The notes: generated by a model not told the origin, from the letters alone. A stretch of 64,000 bases of DNA from Shinisaurus crocodilurus (GCA_021292165.1 CM037877.1:303370063-303434062); one strand, 5' to 3'. Positions 1 to 37,065 are shown, counted from the stretch's first letter. Numbers and translations are program-made.

Positions 1-700
1 CTTTGCAAAGTTAAGTTTTCAGCTTTTGTAACATCTTAAAAGACTAACAAATTTACTATAGCATACTCTTACCCTGATAAGATGTAAAATGGCAGGCAAA
101 ATAAGCAAGATGTTTTCATCATGCCAATGTCTCTTGCTTTAGAATAAACAAGCTTTTGAGTTATGCACTACTCGAATTTAGATGATGCCTTTTAAAAAAT
201 GTTTATAAACAACTTTTCTACCCATGCGTATTCAAAACACTCTTGACTTACAAATAAGTGAAACTTTCGTGACTGTAAGCTTCTTAAGTATTTGTGAGTC
301 CCACGCAAAATGTTTGCATAAAACGTGAACGGAGGATTTTGTTTTTCATTCAGACGCATAGCGCACAAACGATTTATTTAGAAAATTCGAATGGTCCCGC
401 CAGTCCGCCCAGCGAAGAGTCAGAACAATATCGCGGCGAAGAGAACTCGCGTCCTCTTTTTTTCCTTTATGAGATGGTTCCAAGTTTGGGGGGGGGGGGG
501 AGAGAGACTGCAATTCCCAGCATTCCCTAGGACTCCATTTCCCAACATGCTCCCCGCTCACGACGGCCTTTCTCCCCACGGATTAAGCATCCCGTTCTTG
601 TTATGTTAAGGGAAAAAATGAGCTCCGTTATCCACAACCCCTCTGGCACTGCTTCGCATTGGAATCCCATCGCCCCATATCACTTCGTATGAGCCACCTT
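1..700. other. Spacer left of the SRCAP promoter
   Basis: No gene is supported here. Bases about 20-66 resemble part of a dispersed repeat seen again near 46620-46670 (shared core 'aaagac..acaa.ttta'). A G-run lies at about 488-500. The short open frames look like chance frames. Confidence 0.5.
507..550 (+). promoter_or_regulatory. Two ZNF143/STAF-like motifs
   Basis: Two tandem matches to the ACTACAATTCCCAGAATGC type are present: 507-524 reads actgcaattcccagcatt and 532-550 reads actccatttcccaacatgc. Such sites are common 100-300 bp from TATA-less promoters. Similar words also occur in the palindromic MITEs of this window, so a MITE-derived origin is possible. Confidence 0.4.
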
Positions 701-756
701 GGGTTTGAGTTTCTTTCTTTCTTCCCCCACTCGTCCCTCCCTCGCGTTGCCTTAGC

Positions 757-766
757 TCTCGCGAGA
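757..766. promoter_or_regulatory. TCTCGCGAGA palindromic promoter element
   Basis: A perfect 10-bp TCTCGCGAGA palindrome lies at the left edge of the GC-rich block. This element marks many TATA-less housekeeping promoters. Here it fits the start of the SRCAP transcript, which has a consensus donor 343 bp downstream. Confidence 0.7.
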
Positions 767-769
767 TTT

Positions 770-1108
770 GTGTGCCGAGGCCGGCGGGCGGAGGGAGCAG
801 TGGGAGGAGGGAGGGGGTTGGCCCTGGCGCTTGGTGGTGGCGGCCGCCATTTTGCCGCGGCGGGTCGGGTCTGGCTCGGCGGGGCCTGGTTGGGGATCAG
901 TTGCCGGGTGTGAGGGGTCGGCGACGTGCCGAGCAGCACCAGCGGGGGCTACGCAACGGGAGAAGCCGGGCGGGGGCGGCCTGGGGGCTACGGATGGCGG
1001 CGGATTCTATCCGGCCGAGGCGGCGGCGCTGGGGCTGAGGCGGCGGCAGGAGGAGGCGGGGCAGGAGGCGCCTCCCCTCCCTCCTCACTCCTCCCCCCTC
1101 CCACCCAG
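770..1108 (+). other. SRCAP: SRCAP CpG-rich promoter and noncoding exon 1
   Basis: A dense CpG block contains a reverse YY1-type motif (GCCGCCATTTT, about 844-854). It ends at a consensus donor, cccag|gtaaga, with GT at 1109-1110, and AAGATGGCGG overlaps that donor at 1111-1120. No coding frame is supported, so I read it as the 5' untranslated first exon. The transcription start is not resolved, and the left limit given is approximate. Confidence 0.6.
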
Positions 1109-2002
1109 GTAAGATGGCGGACCGGCCGGGGCTCTACTCCTCTCGCTCACACCCACCTCCCTGGAGGGGTAGGAGCCTCTGCTTCGAGTCGGGAGGGGAA
1201 AGTGAGGAACCGATAAGAGCGCGCGCGTGCCCTCTTTCCCCCGTTCCCATTTGTCATTTCCCTCCCCTACCTATAGAGGGCGCGCTAATAGAGTGGTAGG
1301 GGCGGGAGGCGAAGGAACGGTGGCCAATGGGAGAGCGCACGCGCTTATTCAGTCAAGAGCCGCTCTCAGTGCCGGCCTATTATTACTTCACCCACCGCTG
1401 TCCTCTTCTCCCCTCCCCCGTCACTTCGTCTTTCTTGCGCGCGCCACGAAAGCGACCAACCAACTGCCGCCTTCTCTTCAGTGCGTGGGGGAGGGGCGAG
1501 CGGGCGAACCTGAGGGGACCGGGCTTGGGAGGGGGGGAGGGACGGGCGCCTGGGTGGGCGGGGTTTGGGGAGCCAGGGCGGGGTCAAAGGGGAGAGGTGG
1601 GAGGGGGAGGGTGACAAAGGGGTTAAAGCGAGGGGGGAGGGGAAAATCAAAGGACCTCGAACTTACGCTGAAAAAGAAAGAAGGTGTCAAAGGGCGATCT
1701 CTTAGGGTCAGGGTGGAGAAAGACAAGATTGCAGTTTTTAGGGAATGAGGGGTCAGAGGGTGTAGGGGGCTGGGAAAGGTTTGCAAGTTCAAAGACCATT
1801 GGGGTATCCCGGGGCTGGAAAGGTTACAGGGAGGGCATTGGGATAGCTGAGGGCATTAGGGTTAGTGTGGTTTGGGGTTCCATCTCTCATGAAAAAAGCT
1901 GGTACTGGAGAGGGAGGAAGGATTTTATTTACTTACTGTCATCAAATGGTGTAGAGAGTTTTGAAAGAAAGAGAAGGTCAGAAGTGAAAGGGTAATACGA
2001 TC
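1109..2002 (+). other. SRCAP intron 1 and 5' edge of exon 2
   Basis: GC-rich and purine-rich sequence without a supported gene. The acceptor joining exon 1 to the long exon is uncertain. One candidate is gtgtag with AG at 1953-1954, which would leave about 48 nt of untranslated leader. An in-frame TGA at 1985-1987 precedes the ATG at 2003. Confidence 0.45.
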
Positions 2003-5000
2003 ATGGAGTCTGAAGAGGGCCATGTTGATGCTGAGGCTGATAGCAAGGGAGATGAGGTGAATCAAGAGAGCACGACGGAGGTGGGGGCGAAGACATCAGG
2101 ATTACTTCCAGAGACTGCTGGGGAGTTGGTGGACTTGGCAGGACCGGATCAGGGGGTGGTTGAGGAGGGGATGGAAGGAGAGATGGCATTAGGAATGGGT
2201 GGGGAAGAAGCTGAGGAAATAGCAGTACCAGGTCCCAGGAAAGCAGAAGAGTCGGGGAGATCAAGTCTTGGGGAGCTCAAGGGTAGTGGAAAGAAAGAGG
2301 AAGCTAAGGAGTTGGGTGGACTAGATCAGGAGGAAACAAATGAATTTATGACTCCAGATGAGAGGGAAGCTGAGGTGGAGACTGGAAAAGAAATAGATCA
2401 GTGGGAAACAAAGGAAGGTATGCATGTGGAAGAAGGGATGGTTGGAGAGGGTGGAATCATTCTAGAAATGGGTGAGAGGGAGGCTGTGGAGTTGGCAGGA
2501 CCAGATCACAGGGAGGATCAACACAAATTAATTGAGCTGGATGAGGAGGAATTGATGGAAGAGAATCATGCAGATTTCCAAGAAGAGAATGAAAAGGGAG
2601 ATGATCAACACAGATTAATTGGACTGGAGGAGGTTGAGGAGATGACTGCTAGAGAATATGTGGCATTGGCAAGGAGGGAAGCTGAAGAGGTGCCAGGATC
2701 AGACCAGAGGGAGGCTGAGGGAGAGAGTGAAGCAAACACTATTGAATCAGCAGAGAATCATGGAAATGTGGAAGAGTTGTCAGGATTAGGCCAGAAGGAA
2801 GTAACTGGAGAAGAATTGGATGTGGCACCAGCAGCAGACCACGGAAAAGCTGAGGAGGTGCCAGGTGCAGAGGAGAGAGAGTTAGAGGAGGTGACTCTAG
2901 AGGGAGATGCAGCATTAGCAGTGGTTCAGAGGGAAACAGAGGAAGTGGTGGGACTAGGTCAGGAGGCTGAAGAGGAACTTGGGGAATCAGCCTTGGATCA
3001 TGGGGAGGCTGAGATGTTGGTTGGAGCAGATAAGGAGGGACCTAAGGAGATAATTGGAAGGGAAGATGTGACATCTGGAATAGTTCAGGGTAAGGAAGTG
3101 CCTGGAGTAGATCAGAGGGAGGCAGAGAGTGTGACTGCAGAGGGAGATGTGCCATCAGCAGTGGGTCAAGAGAAGGCTGAAGACTTGTTGGGGGCAAGTC
3201 AGGGAGAGGTGGAGCAAATTACTGGGAAAGAGGAGGAGGCGCCAGCAGTGGAGCGTGGAGGGGAGGAGGAGGTGGCACCAGTGGTGGATCATGGGGAGAA
3301 GGAGGCACTGCCAGCAGTGGAGCGTGGGGAAGCTGAGGAAGTGCCAGAAGATCTGAGGGAGGCAAAGGGGGAAACTGAAGAGGGAAATGCAGCAGTGGCT
3401 GAGGAGGTGGCTGAACATTTGGTTGGGGCAAGTCAGGGAAAGGTTGAGGAGACTGGAAAAGAGGAAGTGGCATTAGCACTGGATCAAGGAGAAACTGAGA
3501 AAGCACCAGGAGCAGATCAGAGGGAGGCAGAGAAGGCTACTGAAGAGGGAGATAGGGTATTAGTAGTGGATCAGGGGGAGATCAAGAATTTGGGTGGGGT
3601 GAGTCAGGGCAAGATTAAGGAGGATGTGGCACTAGTAGTGGAGCAGGAGGTGACTGCAGAGGAAGATGTGACATTAGCAATGGTTGTCAGGGAGGCTGAG
3701 GATTTGGTGGGGACAACTGAGGTGATGACTGGAAAGGAGGATATGGCACTAGCAGTGGATCGTAGTGAGGCAGAGGCGGTTACTGCTGAGGGAGATCTGG
3801 CACTAGGTCGGGGGGAAGCAGATGAGGTAGCAGGACCACTAGAGAGAGTAGAAGAAGCACAAGAAGACACACCTGGAAGAGGTCTTGAGGAAATACCTGT
3901 ACAAAGTCAGGAGGAGAGGACAGAAGGGGAGCTGAAATCAGGAATGAGTCAGGAAAAAGTTGAAGAGTTAACAGGACCAGAACAGAAGGAGGCAAAAGAG
4001 CTAGTAGGACTTGATCAGGGGGAAGGCAAGGAGTTGGGATCAGCTGGAGTGATGGCTGGAGTGGGAAAGGTGGCATCAGCAGTGGATCTGGGTGAGGCTA
4101 AGGTATGCCTGGAACCGTATCTGGACCAGGCAGCAGAAATTGGTGGTATAGGTGAGAAGGTATTGAGTCAGGATCAGCAGGATGCTGTGGAAAGAAAGGT
4201 GCCCTCTCTGGAAAAGGCATTAGTTTGGAGTCCAGAACTAGACGAGAAATTAGCAGGAGAAACTCAGAAGATGACAGGGGTGGGTTCTGAGGAGTGGATA
4301 TCCAGATTGGGTCAAAAAGGGGCTAAACCAACTCAAGAAGAGGCTGCAGTATTGGCCCGAGTTGGTTGGGTGACGCCTGATTTCAGCTTTGGCCGAGGTC
4401 AAGTGGGATCAGAGTTAGCAGGAACAAGCCTGAGGGTGGCTGATGAATTTGGTAAATCAGGTTCCTCAGCGGTGTCATCACTTTTGTCACAACGCACAGC
4501 CACACCAAGTCCAGAGCAAAGTCGCAGAGTAAATGGGAAAAGAATTTCAGGGTTGGCAGGTCTGCGGCAAGGGCCAGTTCTGGTGGCACAGCGTGGGGCA
4601 ACACGGTCAGCAGGAGTGAGGCATGGGGTGCTGGAGCATGTGGCTCCAGGTTTGATTGTGTCCAGTTTAACGGCACAGGCTGAGCAAAGGGGATTGACGA
4701 AACAGGGTCAGAAGAAACTGGAAGTGGGGCAGCTAGAACAGAGGGGGACCCGATCAGCAGAACTGGGGCGTTTTGGGACAAGGGTTAAGGTGGGTGAAGG
4801 AGTGGTCCTCATGGGCTACAGAATTGGGCGGGAAGGGATGTCATGTTTCTCGGAGGCAGAGAACAGGATGGTGAAGGTTCAACAGGTGCCTGTATTCAAG
4901 GAGATAGAAAGGATGTCTGATCAGGAGCTGGCAGAACCACCCAAGGAGGAACAGGAAGTTAGAGAGGTGGAGACACTGGAAAGTAACGTTAATGACTTAG

Positions 5001-5730
5001 CAAGGCAACATCTAGAAGAAGTGCCATTGGCCTGGCTCGGTAGGCCACTGACACAAGATTATACAGCATCACGACCAGGTTCTGGCTGGACAGCCAGGAT
5101 AGGACCAGGACATGGGCTTGCTTTAGGGTCACTGCGGGCAGAAATAAAAGAACGAATTGACATGATGGTGGTAGGTCAGGGAACACCAAAATCAGCAGGA
5201 CTGAGTCCAGAACCCCCAAAGCCTGGAATGGGAAGAAGGATGTTTGGGCTGGCAAGCAAGTCAGAGGATGTGCACTGGCTGAAGGAAGTGTTGGGCTCGG
5301 GAAAGGCAGCATCTCGACTCTCCATAGCAGGTCACGGCTCAAGCTCAAAAGAAAGGAGTCCTGGCTTGACAGCAGAGAGGCAGAGTCCTGGCCTCTTAAC
5401 AGGGAAGCAAGACTTAAAAGACTGGCGGGATGGTGTGATGGGTATTGCAATTAAAAGATACAATGCGATGAGGCTGGCCATGTGGGGTGAAGGCCCCGTT
5501 GGTTTGCAAGTAAAGGGGGTGAAAATGGCTGGGAGTTCTGACAGCATTCCGGCTAGTGCCATTAAGACAAGTTCCCTCCTGGGGCAAATGGAACAGAAGG
5601 TGCTGAGGCTGGCGCAGCATGTGACAAATGAGAATGCTCCAGTCTTGGGAGTGGAGGGACAGGGGCTGACTGATACCTTGAAGCAGGACATGGAGTTAGT
5701 AGGGTCAGGACAGGGACGTAGAGTTTCAAG
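2003..5730 (+). CDS. SRCAP: Giant exon encoding an acidic, repetitive N-terminal extension of SRCAP
   Basis: This frame is open for 1242 codons. It starts at an ATG in good context (A at -3, G at +4) with an in-frame stop 18 nt upstream, and runs to a consensus donor, ttcaag|gtaact (GT at 5731). Residues 1 to about 800 are rich in E, G, A and V. They are built from degenerate units containing words such as GxDQREAE, AEGDxALAV and GASQGEVE, with a period of about 35-45 residues. The last 400 or so residues are less acidic, richer in G, S and R, and hardly repetitive. The exon ends with two bases of a codon, and the next two exons keep this frame into SRCAP. I recognise no enzyme domain. It could instead be an alternative 5' exon, or the start of a separate overlapping product. 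Confidence 0.72.
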
Positions 5731-6378
5731 GTAACTGGAGGGTGCAGTGGGTTGGGGGATATTGGGTTATTTAAGAGCTAGGGCATATTGAGGCTGCAGA
5801 AGCACTAGATAAAGTAGAGAATTAATAAGGATTGATAGCAATAGAGTTAAGTTGCAAAATCCCAGCTTGCGGGATTTGGTGGGTTTGCAGAGAATTGTGG
5901 AAAGAGACCCTAGCGGAATGATATGAGGGTGATGGGCAGAATATTGACACTTCTGGCTGCATAGTGGAAGTGAAAAATAAGGCAAAATAAGTTTGGGAAA
6001 TGGATACTGAGAAAGTATGGGGTTCTGACTCCCCGGGCTTGGTGGTAGTGAGTGGAAAGAGCATTCTGCCAGACAACTTAGAATCCTTCAAGGGAACGGG
6101 AAAGTTGGGGGAATTGTCCTTGTGGCTCACTCAACAGCACCCCAAACAGGTTCTTGCCTCTTATCATAGGCCTGAATTTGGTAGCTGGTGCTTACATTAA
6201 AACTCTCCACTGCAACCCGTGGTCAAGCTATTCCCATGCTGTCTGCGTTACAATCATGGAGAGACAGGGGTAGGAGGAGGAAGTTTGAAGAATTCCCAGC
6301 CACAGAAACAGACTGATGCACAGATACCACAAGAAAGGATGTCCTCGGTCCTAGACTGACAGTCCCATCTCATTTCAG

Positions 6379-6452
6379 GAGTAGTCTTCCCCAGGAAAGC
6401 GAAATCCTGGAAGTGCAGTCTGAACAGCAGGAGCAGTTCTCAGCTCACACAG
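6379..6452 (+). CDS. SRCAP: SRCAP extension exon (74 nt)
   Basis: The acceptor is ctcatttcag and the donor is acag|gtacag. Joined to the two leftover bases of the giant exon, it reads 25 codons with no stop, glutamate- and glutamine-rich (contains SEILEVQSEQQEQF). It leaves one base (g), exactly the phase needed by the exon at 8743. The shortness and matching phases make chance unlikely. Confidence 0.65.
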
Positions 6453-7742
6453 GTACAGGTGGAAATGAATAATAACATTGAGGAATTGGCTGAAGGACCT
6501 TTGTGCAGGAAAACTGAGGGAATAGAAATTCTTTACTGTTTTCCAGAAGCCAAACAGGTTCATTTTGTTACCAAGATCATCTTTCTGCCCCCAACATCAT
6601 TGATGGGCCAGAATTTATGTTGTGATAAGATTTGGTTTGGCCACATACTACATTTACTTTGCTTGCTGAGGTTTGCCTTACAAGCTACTGCAGCCCAAAG
6701 GCAGGAAATATATTTTGCAAGTCCTATAACTGACATGCATCCACAGCTCCCCTAAAATTATATATAATTAGAAAGACTTTGGCTTTCAGTGTTAAACAGT
6801 AGAATTGTCTTCTCCCTAGGCTTTTCTAATCGATATGTTAATTTGCCCTTGTACATGTTTACTGCTATTATAAACCTGTGTGCTTTTATGTTTGCCTTTT
6901 GTATCGTCTGTCCCTCATAAGAATGACAAGTGCCTGTGTATGCATATTCTAAATTCTATGCATATTCTATATTCTAAATATTGAGGTTTCAGATGAAAAC
7001 ATGGAGAGAAGACGGATCTTGTGTCCTGTTCTGGGATGCCAAGTAGAAAACATATTCATGATCACTTAATTTTGTTGATTGAAACTTTATTTATTTATTT
7101 AATTCATTTTTACCCAGAAGGTTGGTCTACATGAGAAAAATAGTGCCTCTGTGTACAAACTAACTTTGGGGCAGAGATTTCCTAATGGTGATGTTTTTGA
7201 TGCTGCTGTATTGGACATATTAATATAAGGCATTGGTTTTCAAATATTCTACTGGGTTTTACCAGATAAATTATCTTTTGTAGAATGTAAGATCTCTGAA
7301 TAAGGTCTCTGTCACTTCTGTGTGGCACTCTACTCATGACAAATAAGGGGGCAGGTGATACAAGATGATGAAGATCCATGATTTAGATCTCCCTTTTCTT
7401 AAATTTTTAAAATGTTGATTGGGACCATGGTGGCGGGGGTTAATCTTTTTCTCCTGTGCCATTTTCTTGATTAAAATCGCCCCCATCCCGAGATGCTATT
7501 TGACTGATTAGGGGGAAAGTACAGCTCCCCCTTTTCCCAATGAAAATTCCTCTCACCCACCCACTTCCAACTGCTATTGCCCATTAAGGAAAACGTACGT
7601 GTACCCAGGCCCAACAACACAACATCATTGGCCCCAGCATCCTAGCAAGGCTCATGGCTAATCCCTGCCCTTGCCCCCGCCCTCCCTTTACTTTTTTTTT
7701 TTTTTGCAGCACTAAGCACCATCCATCCATCCAAGCTGCTGC

Positions 7743-7807
7743 CATTTTAATTTCCCACAATGCCTCCAGCAAAGCATCATTCCAGGGCATTGTGGGAAAT
7801 TAAAATG
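7743..7807. repeat. Perfect 22-bp inverted repeat (hairpin)
   Basis: The left arm 7743-7764 and right arm 7786-7807 are exact reverse complements with a 21-nt loop. The site lies in an SRCAP intron. Confidence 0.8.
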
Positions 7808-8930
7808 AGGAGCACTGGCTGCCAGGTAGACTTGCCATGGGGAGTCCTTCTAGGAGCTGGCCCTTTGTGCACCCCCTTTGTGTTCTCTTAATGAGGCAAA
7901 GAGCAACTCTCTGGGGATGGGGAACAATTTTAATTGGGAAAACTTAGGGATAACTTTTGCCCACCCGCCTGTGTTGTAGTCATGATTCAAACTGTTCTTA
8001 CACTCACAGCTGCTTTTTGCAAAAGTGTAGAGAGACAGGATATTTGATCAACTGTGAACTGCTTGCTTTTAAATTTGTTTTCTTACAGTTATTAGTTGCT
8101 TTTAAGGTGCATCATTTTCCTTCTCTGGTTTTTATTCTTTGTGCTTTTCAAAATCAGTAGAGCAACACATTAATAGTAAGAACACTAATGTTTAAAACAT
8201 TCACAGATTCAAAAAGCCAGCTAATTAAAATCAGCTTGGCGCAGCAGACTAAAAACTCTCCTCAACCGAAAGCAGACTGAAATATAAAGGTCTTAAGGGC
8301 CTGTCTAAAACCTGACACAGAGGGAATTTCATAAATAAGGATTTCCCACATGCCTGCCAGTCTAGTTGTTGCTAATGGAGGGCATCCAGATAGGGTCTCA
8401 GCATACCAGCCTCAGCTGATAAAAGGCACTCCTGGCTACCACAGCCACCTGTGCTTCTACAGATAGCCCCGAATCCAGGACACCCCTCAGACTGAACCTG
8501 GTTTTTCAGAGGGAATGCAATCCCAGCCAAGGCCGGTTGAACACCTATATCTACCAGCATTTTAATGCTTTATTGTGTGTTAAGGGCTGATGACGTAGTA
8601 GGCAATGAGCATGTTAATTTTGATTTGATGTGGTTAATTTCCCTTCCTCAAAAAACCATCGTTCTGGCCTTTTGATTGTGGAGTGTCAGCATTGAAGGCT
8701 CTGATAGCAATATGACTGACTTCTCTGCATGACTCTCTTTAGCTAATTCTGAGACAGGCAGTCCCGAGCGCAGGCTGGGCTGCCAAGGAACTCAGGAGCT
8801 GGACGGCTCGTCCCAGTGGCTGGCTGACCAGAATGAGGCCGGTTCCCAGCATGCACTGGAGCAGGACGCCAGCACTACAACCACAGACGAAGCTATTGGG
8901 ACGAGAGGCAAAGAGCAAGAGAGAATTAAA

Positions 8931-33802
<24,872 letters not shown>

Positions 33803-35045
33803 CCACAGCACGAGAAGTTCTGCCATCACTTCTCTGCGGGGATGGATCCGTGGCCGTCTCTTCCCCCACACAATACCGTAAGCAGATTTCGCCCGCCAGC
33901 CCCCCCGGCCCCCGCCCTTGCTCCTATTCCTCCTGTTAAAGTGGGGGGCAGCCGATGGGGCTCACCTGTCCCCACCCAGCTCCCTGCATTCCAAACTTGA
34001 CTGTTAGAGTACTACTTGAAAGGAGGACAGCAAGCATGGTGGTTCATTCCCGAGTGCTCTTTTCAGAGCAGGGCAAGGGGCACTCCTGCTGAAGCTGCTA
34101 GCTCTGGTGGGGGGGAGAGATGTGGCTCAGCTGCTCCGTCACAGGGGGAAGTGACAGGGCCCGCACTGCTCAATGAATTCTTCTGCTTCCTGATTGTGGA
34201 GTGCGTAGGGAGGCGGGGGAGCAGCTCCACAGAGCTGTGGCCCCTGGAGTAACACTACAGGGCTCCCACCACCCCTGAATGCCCTACCAGTTCAGTACCA
34301 CTTTGGGAAGCCTCACCCCAGGCTGAGAGGCGCTTGCCTCCCCTTTTTTTTTAATTGTCAAATTTGGGGCATAGGTGTCCCTGCCCTCTGCCCCCTTCCT
34401 CCCCCCCCCCCAAGAACCTGCAGGGGAATGCCCTCCTGATTTATAACACAATTAGCTCTTACTTTTTTAATGGCTTTGGGTTGGTTTTTAAATGACAGTG
34501 ACCAAATGCTGGGTCCCCTTCTCTGGCTATCCCTTCTTGATTGTCTCTCTGCTTATTCCGTTCACCACTTAGGGTCCTCTTGAGGCACAAGGAGGGGGGG
34601 GAGAGTTGGCTCCTCAAAATGGGGGGTGGAAGGCCCGCCCCATAAGGTCGTGCCCTCACTTTTTGCACCACCACCAGGAGAAAACTCTTATTTTTAATTA
34701 TGTATATTGCAGCCTCACTGCTCCAAGGACCCTTTGTGGGCTTCTGAGTTGGGTCAAATCCCTCTCCCCTTCCCTGTCTGTGTACAGCTCTCATTGTAAA
34801 ATAGGTTCTTTTGAACATAATCTATGCAAAGGTTATTTTGTATAGGGGAGCACAACGTTCCCTCCCCTCCCCCACCGCAGTGGGATTAGAGGGTGGCAGT
34901 GGTTCTCTGGTTTTGGGGAGGGATGCAGTTGGGGTGGAGGGGGAGGTGTTCCCATGGAGCTGTCTTTCCTACTGAAGCATGTTCAGAACTTGTACAGAAG
35001 ACCGATGTAATCTTTCTTCAGAATAATGCTATGAATAAAGTGTTA
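33803..35045 (+). other. SRCAP: SRCAP 3' untranslated region
   Basis: GC-rich, then pyrimidine-rich sequence with no convincing coding frame, running from the stop codon to a polyadenylation signal at 35034-35039. Confidence 0.75.
35034..35039 (+). terminator. SRCAP: SRCAP polyadenylation signal AATAAA
   Basis: AATAAA sits in 'ctatgaataaagtgtt', 1.2 kb past the stop and followed by an A-rich stretch. The next gene begins 6.7 kb later. Confidence 0.75.
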
Positions 35046-35926
35046 AAAAAAAGAGAAAAAAAACCAACAGCACACCATATGGGTCTGTGGAGTCTTTCTT
35101 GCAAATGAAGCCTCTTGAGCTTCCCTCCTCCTTGCTTCAGTCTTCCTGGAAGATAAACTGTGGTGGTCAGGCAAAGCACCAAGTTATGGTTTGGTGCAGG
35201 GGTCCCTAACCTTTTTGGGTTGGCACATTTGGAATTTTGAGTGTTGTGGGTGCTCTCACAAAATTCCTGACATGAGGACAGAGGCAGACATAAAATGGCT
35301 GCCATGGTGGGCATGGCCAGTTGCAAAACACTCATTTTCCAGAAGGCAAACTGGTGAGACTAAAAGAAAGGTAACTTGCTCAAGAACATAAATCAAAGGC
35401 AGAGATGGAATCTAAGTTCCAAAACACAAAACCATTCTCTTGAGCCCAAATACAGATGGTACTAAGAACATAAGAAGATCCATGCTGGATCAGACCAAGG
35501 GTCCAACTAGTCCAGCATTCTGTACACACAGCAGCCAACCAGCTGCCCACAGGATCCCACAACCAGGACATGAGTGCAACAGCATCTTCCCACACATGTT
35601 CCCCAGCAACGAGTATGTAGACGTACTGCCTCATACTGGAGAGCAGCACTTCACAGCATGCCAGCCTCACAGTTAAAAAATAATTACTTTTTTTAAAAAA
35701 AATCTTAAATAAAAACACCAAAACTTTGGTGGTGTACATGAGCAAGACTTGGGCTCATAGTGTCCATGCCGGCATGCTCAGATTCAACTAGTTGCTTACC
35801 ATTTAGTGTAAAACATAATTTGACATTACTTCCAAACTAGTATGCTATAGGTTTGTGCTTGCCTGTAATGATAAGCCGATTTGCATTATATGCAGGGTAG
35901 CTAACTGAATATGAGCCTACATAGCA

Positions 35927-36455
35927 GAAGTGGGCAACTTGAGGCCTTCCAGATGATTTGGCCTACAACCCCATCCGTCCCAGCCAGCATAGCTAATGGT
36001 GAGGGATGTGTGAAGGCAAAAGTATATGTTGCTTGTCAGTAGGAACCAATTAAGGGTTGCACATGAATGAACTGCCTTAATTTAGCTGATGGTGTAACTA
36101 CAAAACTGGCTTGAGCCTGCACAAGTTGAAGATGTAGCTTTCTTGTTGGGGCTGTGGGAAAGAATGAGGAAACAAGATTAGAATGAGACCACACACTTCT
36201 CAAATAGCCAATCACAGTGTTGTTTCTAGCTAATGTCATTGCTTTGCCTGCCTGCCTCTGAAAACTTTAAAACAGTTCTTCCTGGATTTGTTCGGGGAAC
36301 TGAGTGTTTCTAGCTTTCACACAGCTGTGTTACAAGTGTTAATAAAGTTTTCTCTTTCTGCATCCAAGATAGTGCAATTGAAGTTTTTTGCAGTTTTTCT
36401 CTTAACAGATGACAGGAGTTTTAGGCCAAAATGACTGGACAAGTTGCCCACCTCT
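35927..36455. mobile_element. Palindromic hAT-like MITE split by a solo LTR
   Basis: The left half, from 'agaagtgggcaacttgaggc', and the right half, to 'caagttgcccacctct', are complementary halves of one MITE. Between them lies the LTR at 36009-36407. Confidence 0.65.
36009..36407 (+). mobile_element. Solo LTR of an endogenous retrovirus-like element
   Basis: 399 bp, starts TGTGAAGG and ends TTAACA, flanked by the 4-bp duplication gatg (36005-36008 and 36408-36411). It has TTTAAAA at about 36267 as a TATA-like box and AATAAAG at about 36342 before a T-rich U5-like end. No internal viral genes remain. Confidence 0.75.
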
Positions 36456-36885
36456 GATATTAGAGAATGTCGAAGTATAGTTTGGGAGACTGGGAATGTT
36501 AGATCTGAACTGCCCTGCCCTGTGTGTTGTGACTGGCCTTGAGAAGAAGGGATTTTCCTTCCTCACAGCAGCTTGGAGCCACATCAGTTTTTCAGGTGTG
36601 TGGGTGTTTGTGTACTGGGGGTGGGAATACATACTTAACTGGTTGCTATGTAACTTGGAAAGGAAGGTGTAGGGTACTGTATCTGACTCACTTGAGGCCT
36701 TCTCCATCTAGGTTGTGAAAGTTCTCCCAAGGGTTGTCTTCTTCAGCTAAGATGTGAGCCTGTTCTCATTGCTTACATTCTCTTCTGCTCCACTGCTTGA
36801 GGTATGCCTTGTAGCAGCCTGTGGAGGAATACCTCTTCTTACTGAGCCATTCCTACCACTATAGCCCCCAATTGTGGAGGATCAT

Positions 36886-37065
36886 GACACAGGCCTGTGG
36901 CTTATGCTGGCTCAGCTTGTCTGAGCGTGGAAAGCTAAGCAGGGTCAAGCCTGGTTATTATTTGGATGGGAGACCCCTCCTCTAGTTTCCTGCATTGAGC
37001 AGGGGGTTGGACTCGATAGCCTTGTAGACTCCTTCCAACTCTATGATCTACGAAATTCTATGAAA
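36886..37065 (+). mobile_element. 5S rRNA-derived SINE with CR1-like tail, copy 1
   Basis: 'gaaagctaagcagggtcaag' and 'cctggtta.ta.ttggatgg' match the 5S rRNA internal promoter half. The tail 'ggttggactcgatagccttg...ctccttccaactctatgat' resembles CR1 LINE 3' ends. Confidence 0.75.

Larger units (their letters stand above)
5731..8742 (+). other. Introns flanking the 74-nt SRCAP exon
   Basis: Noncoding apart from 6379-6452. A perfect 22-bp inverted repeat lies at 7743-7764 and 7786-7807 (cattttaatttcccacaatg and its complement, separated by 21 nt), probably a MITE core. I see no other gene. Confidence 0.5.

Noticed and set aside
628..1792. Several long open frames on both strands in the GC-rich promoter
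   Set aside because: GC-rich DNA lacks stop codons by chance. No conserved motif, splice logic or good start context.
3155..5691. Minus-strand frames opposite the giant exon
   Set aside because: They mirror the purine-rich plus strand and give Leu/Ser/Pro-rich strings. They are shadows of the plus-strand coding exon.
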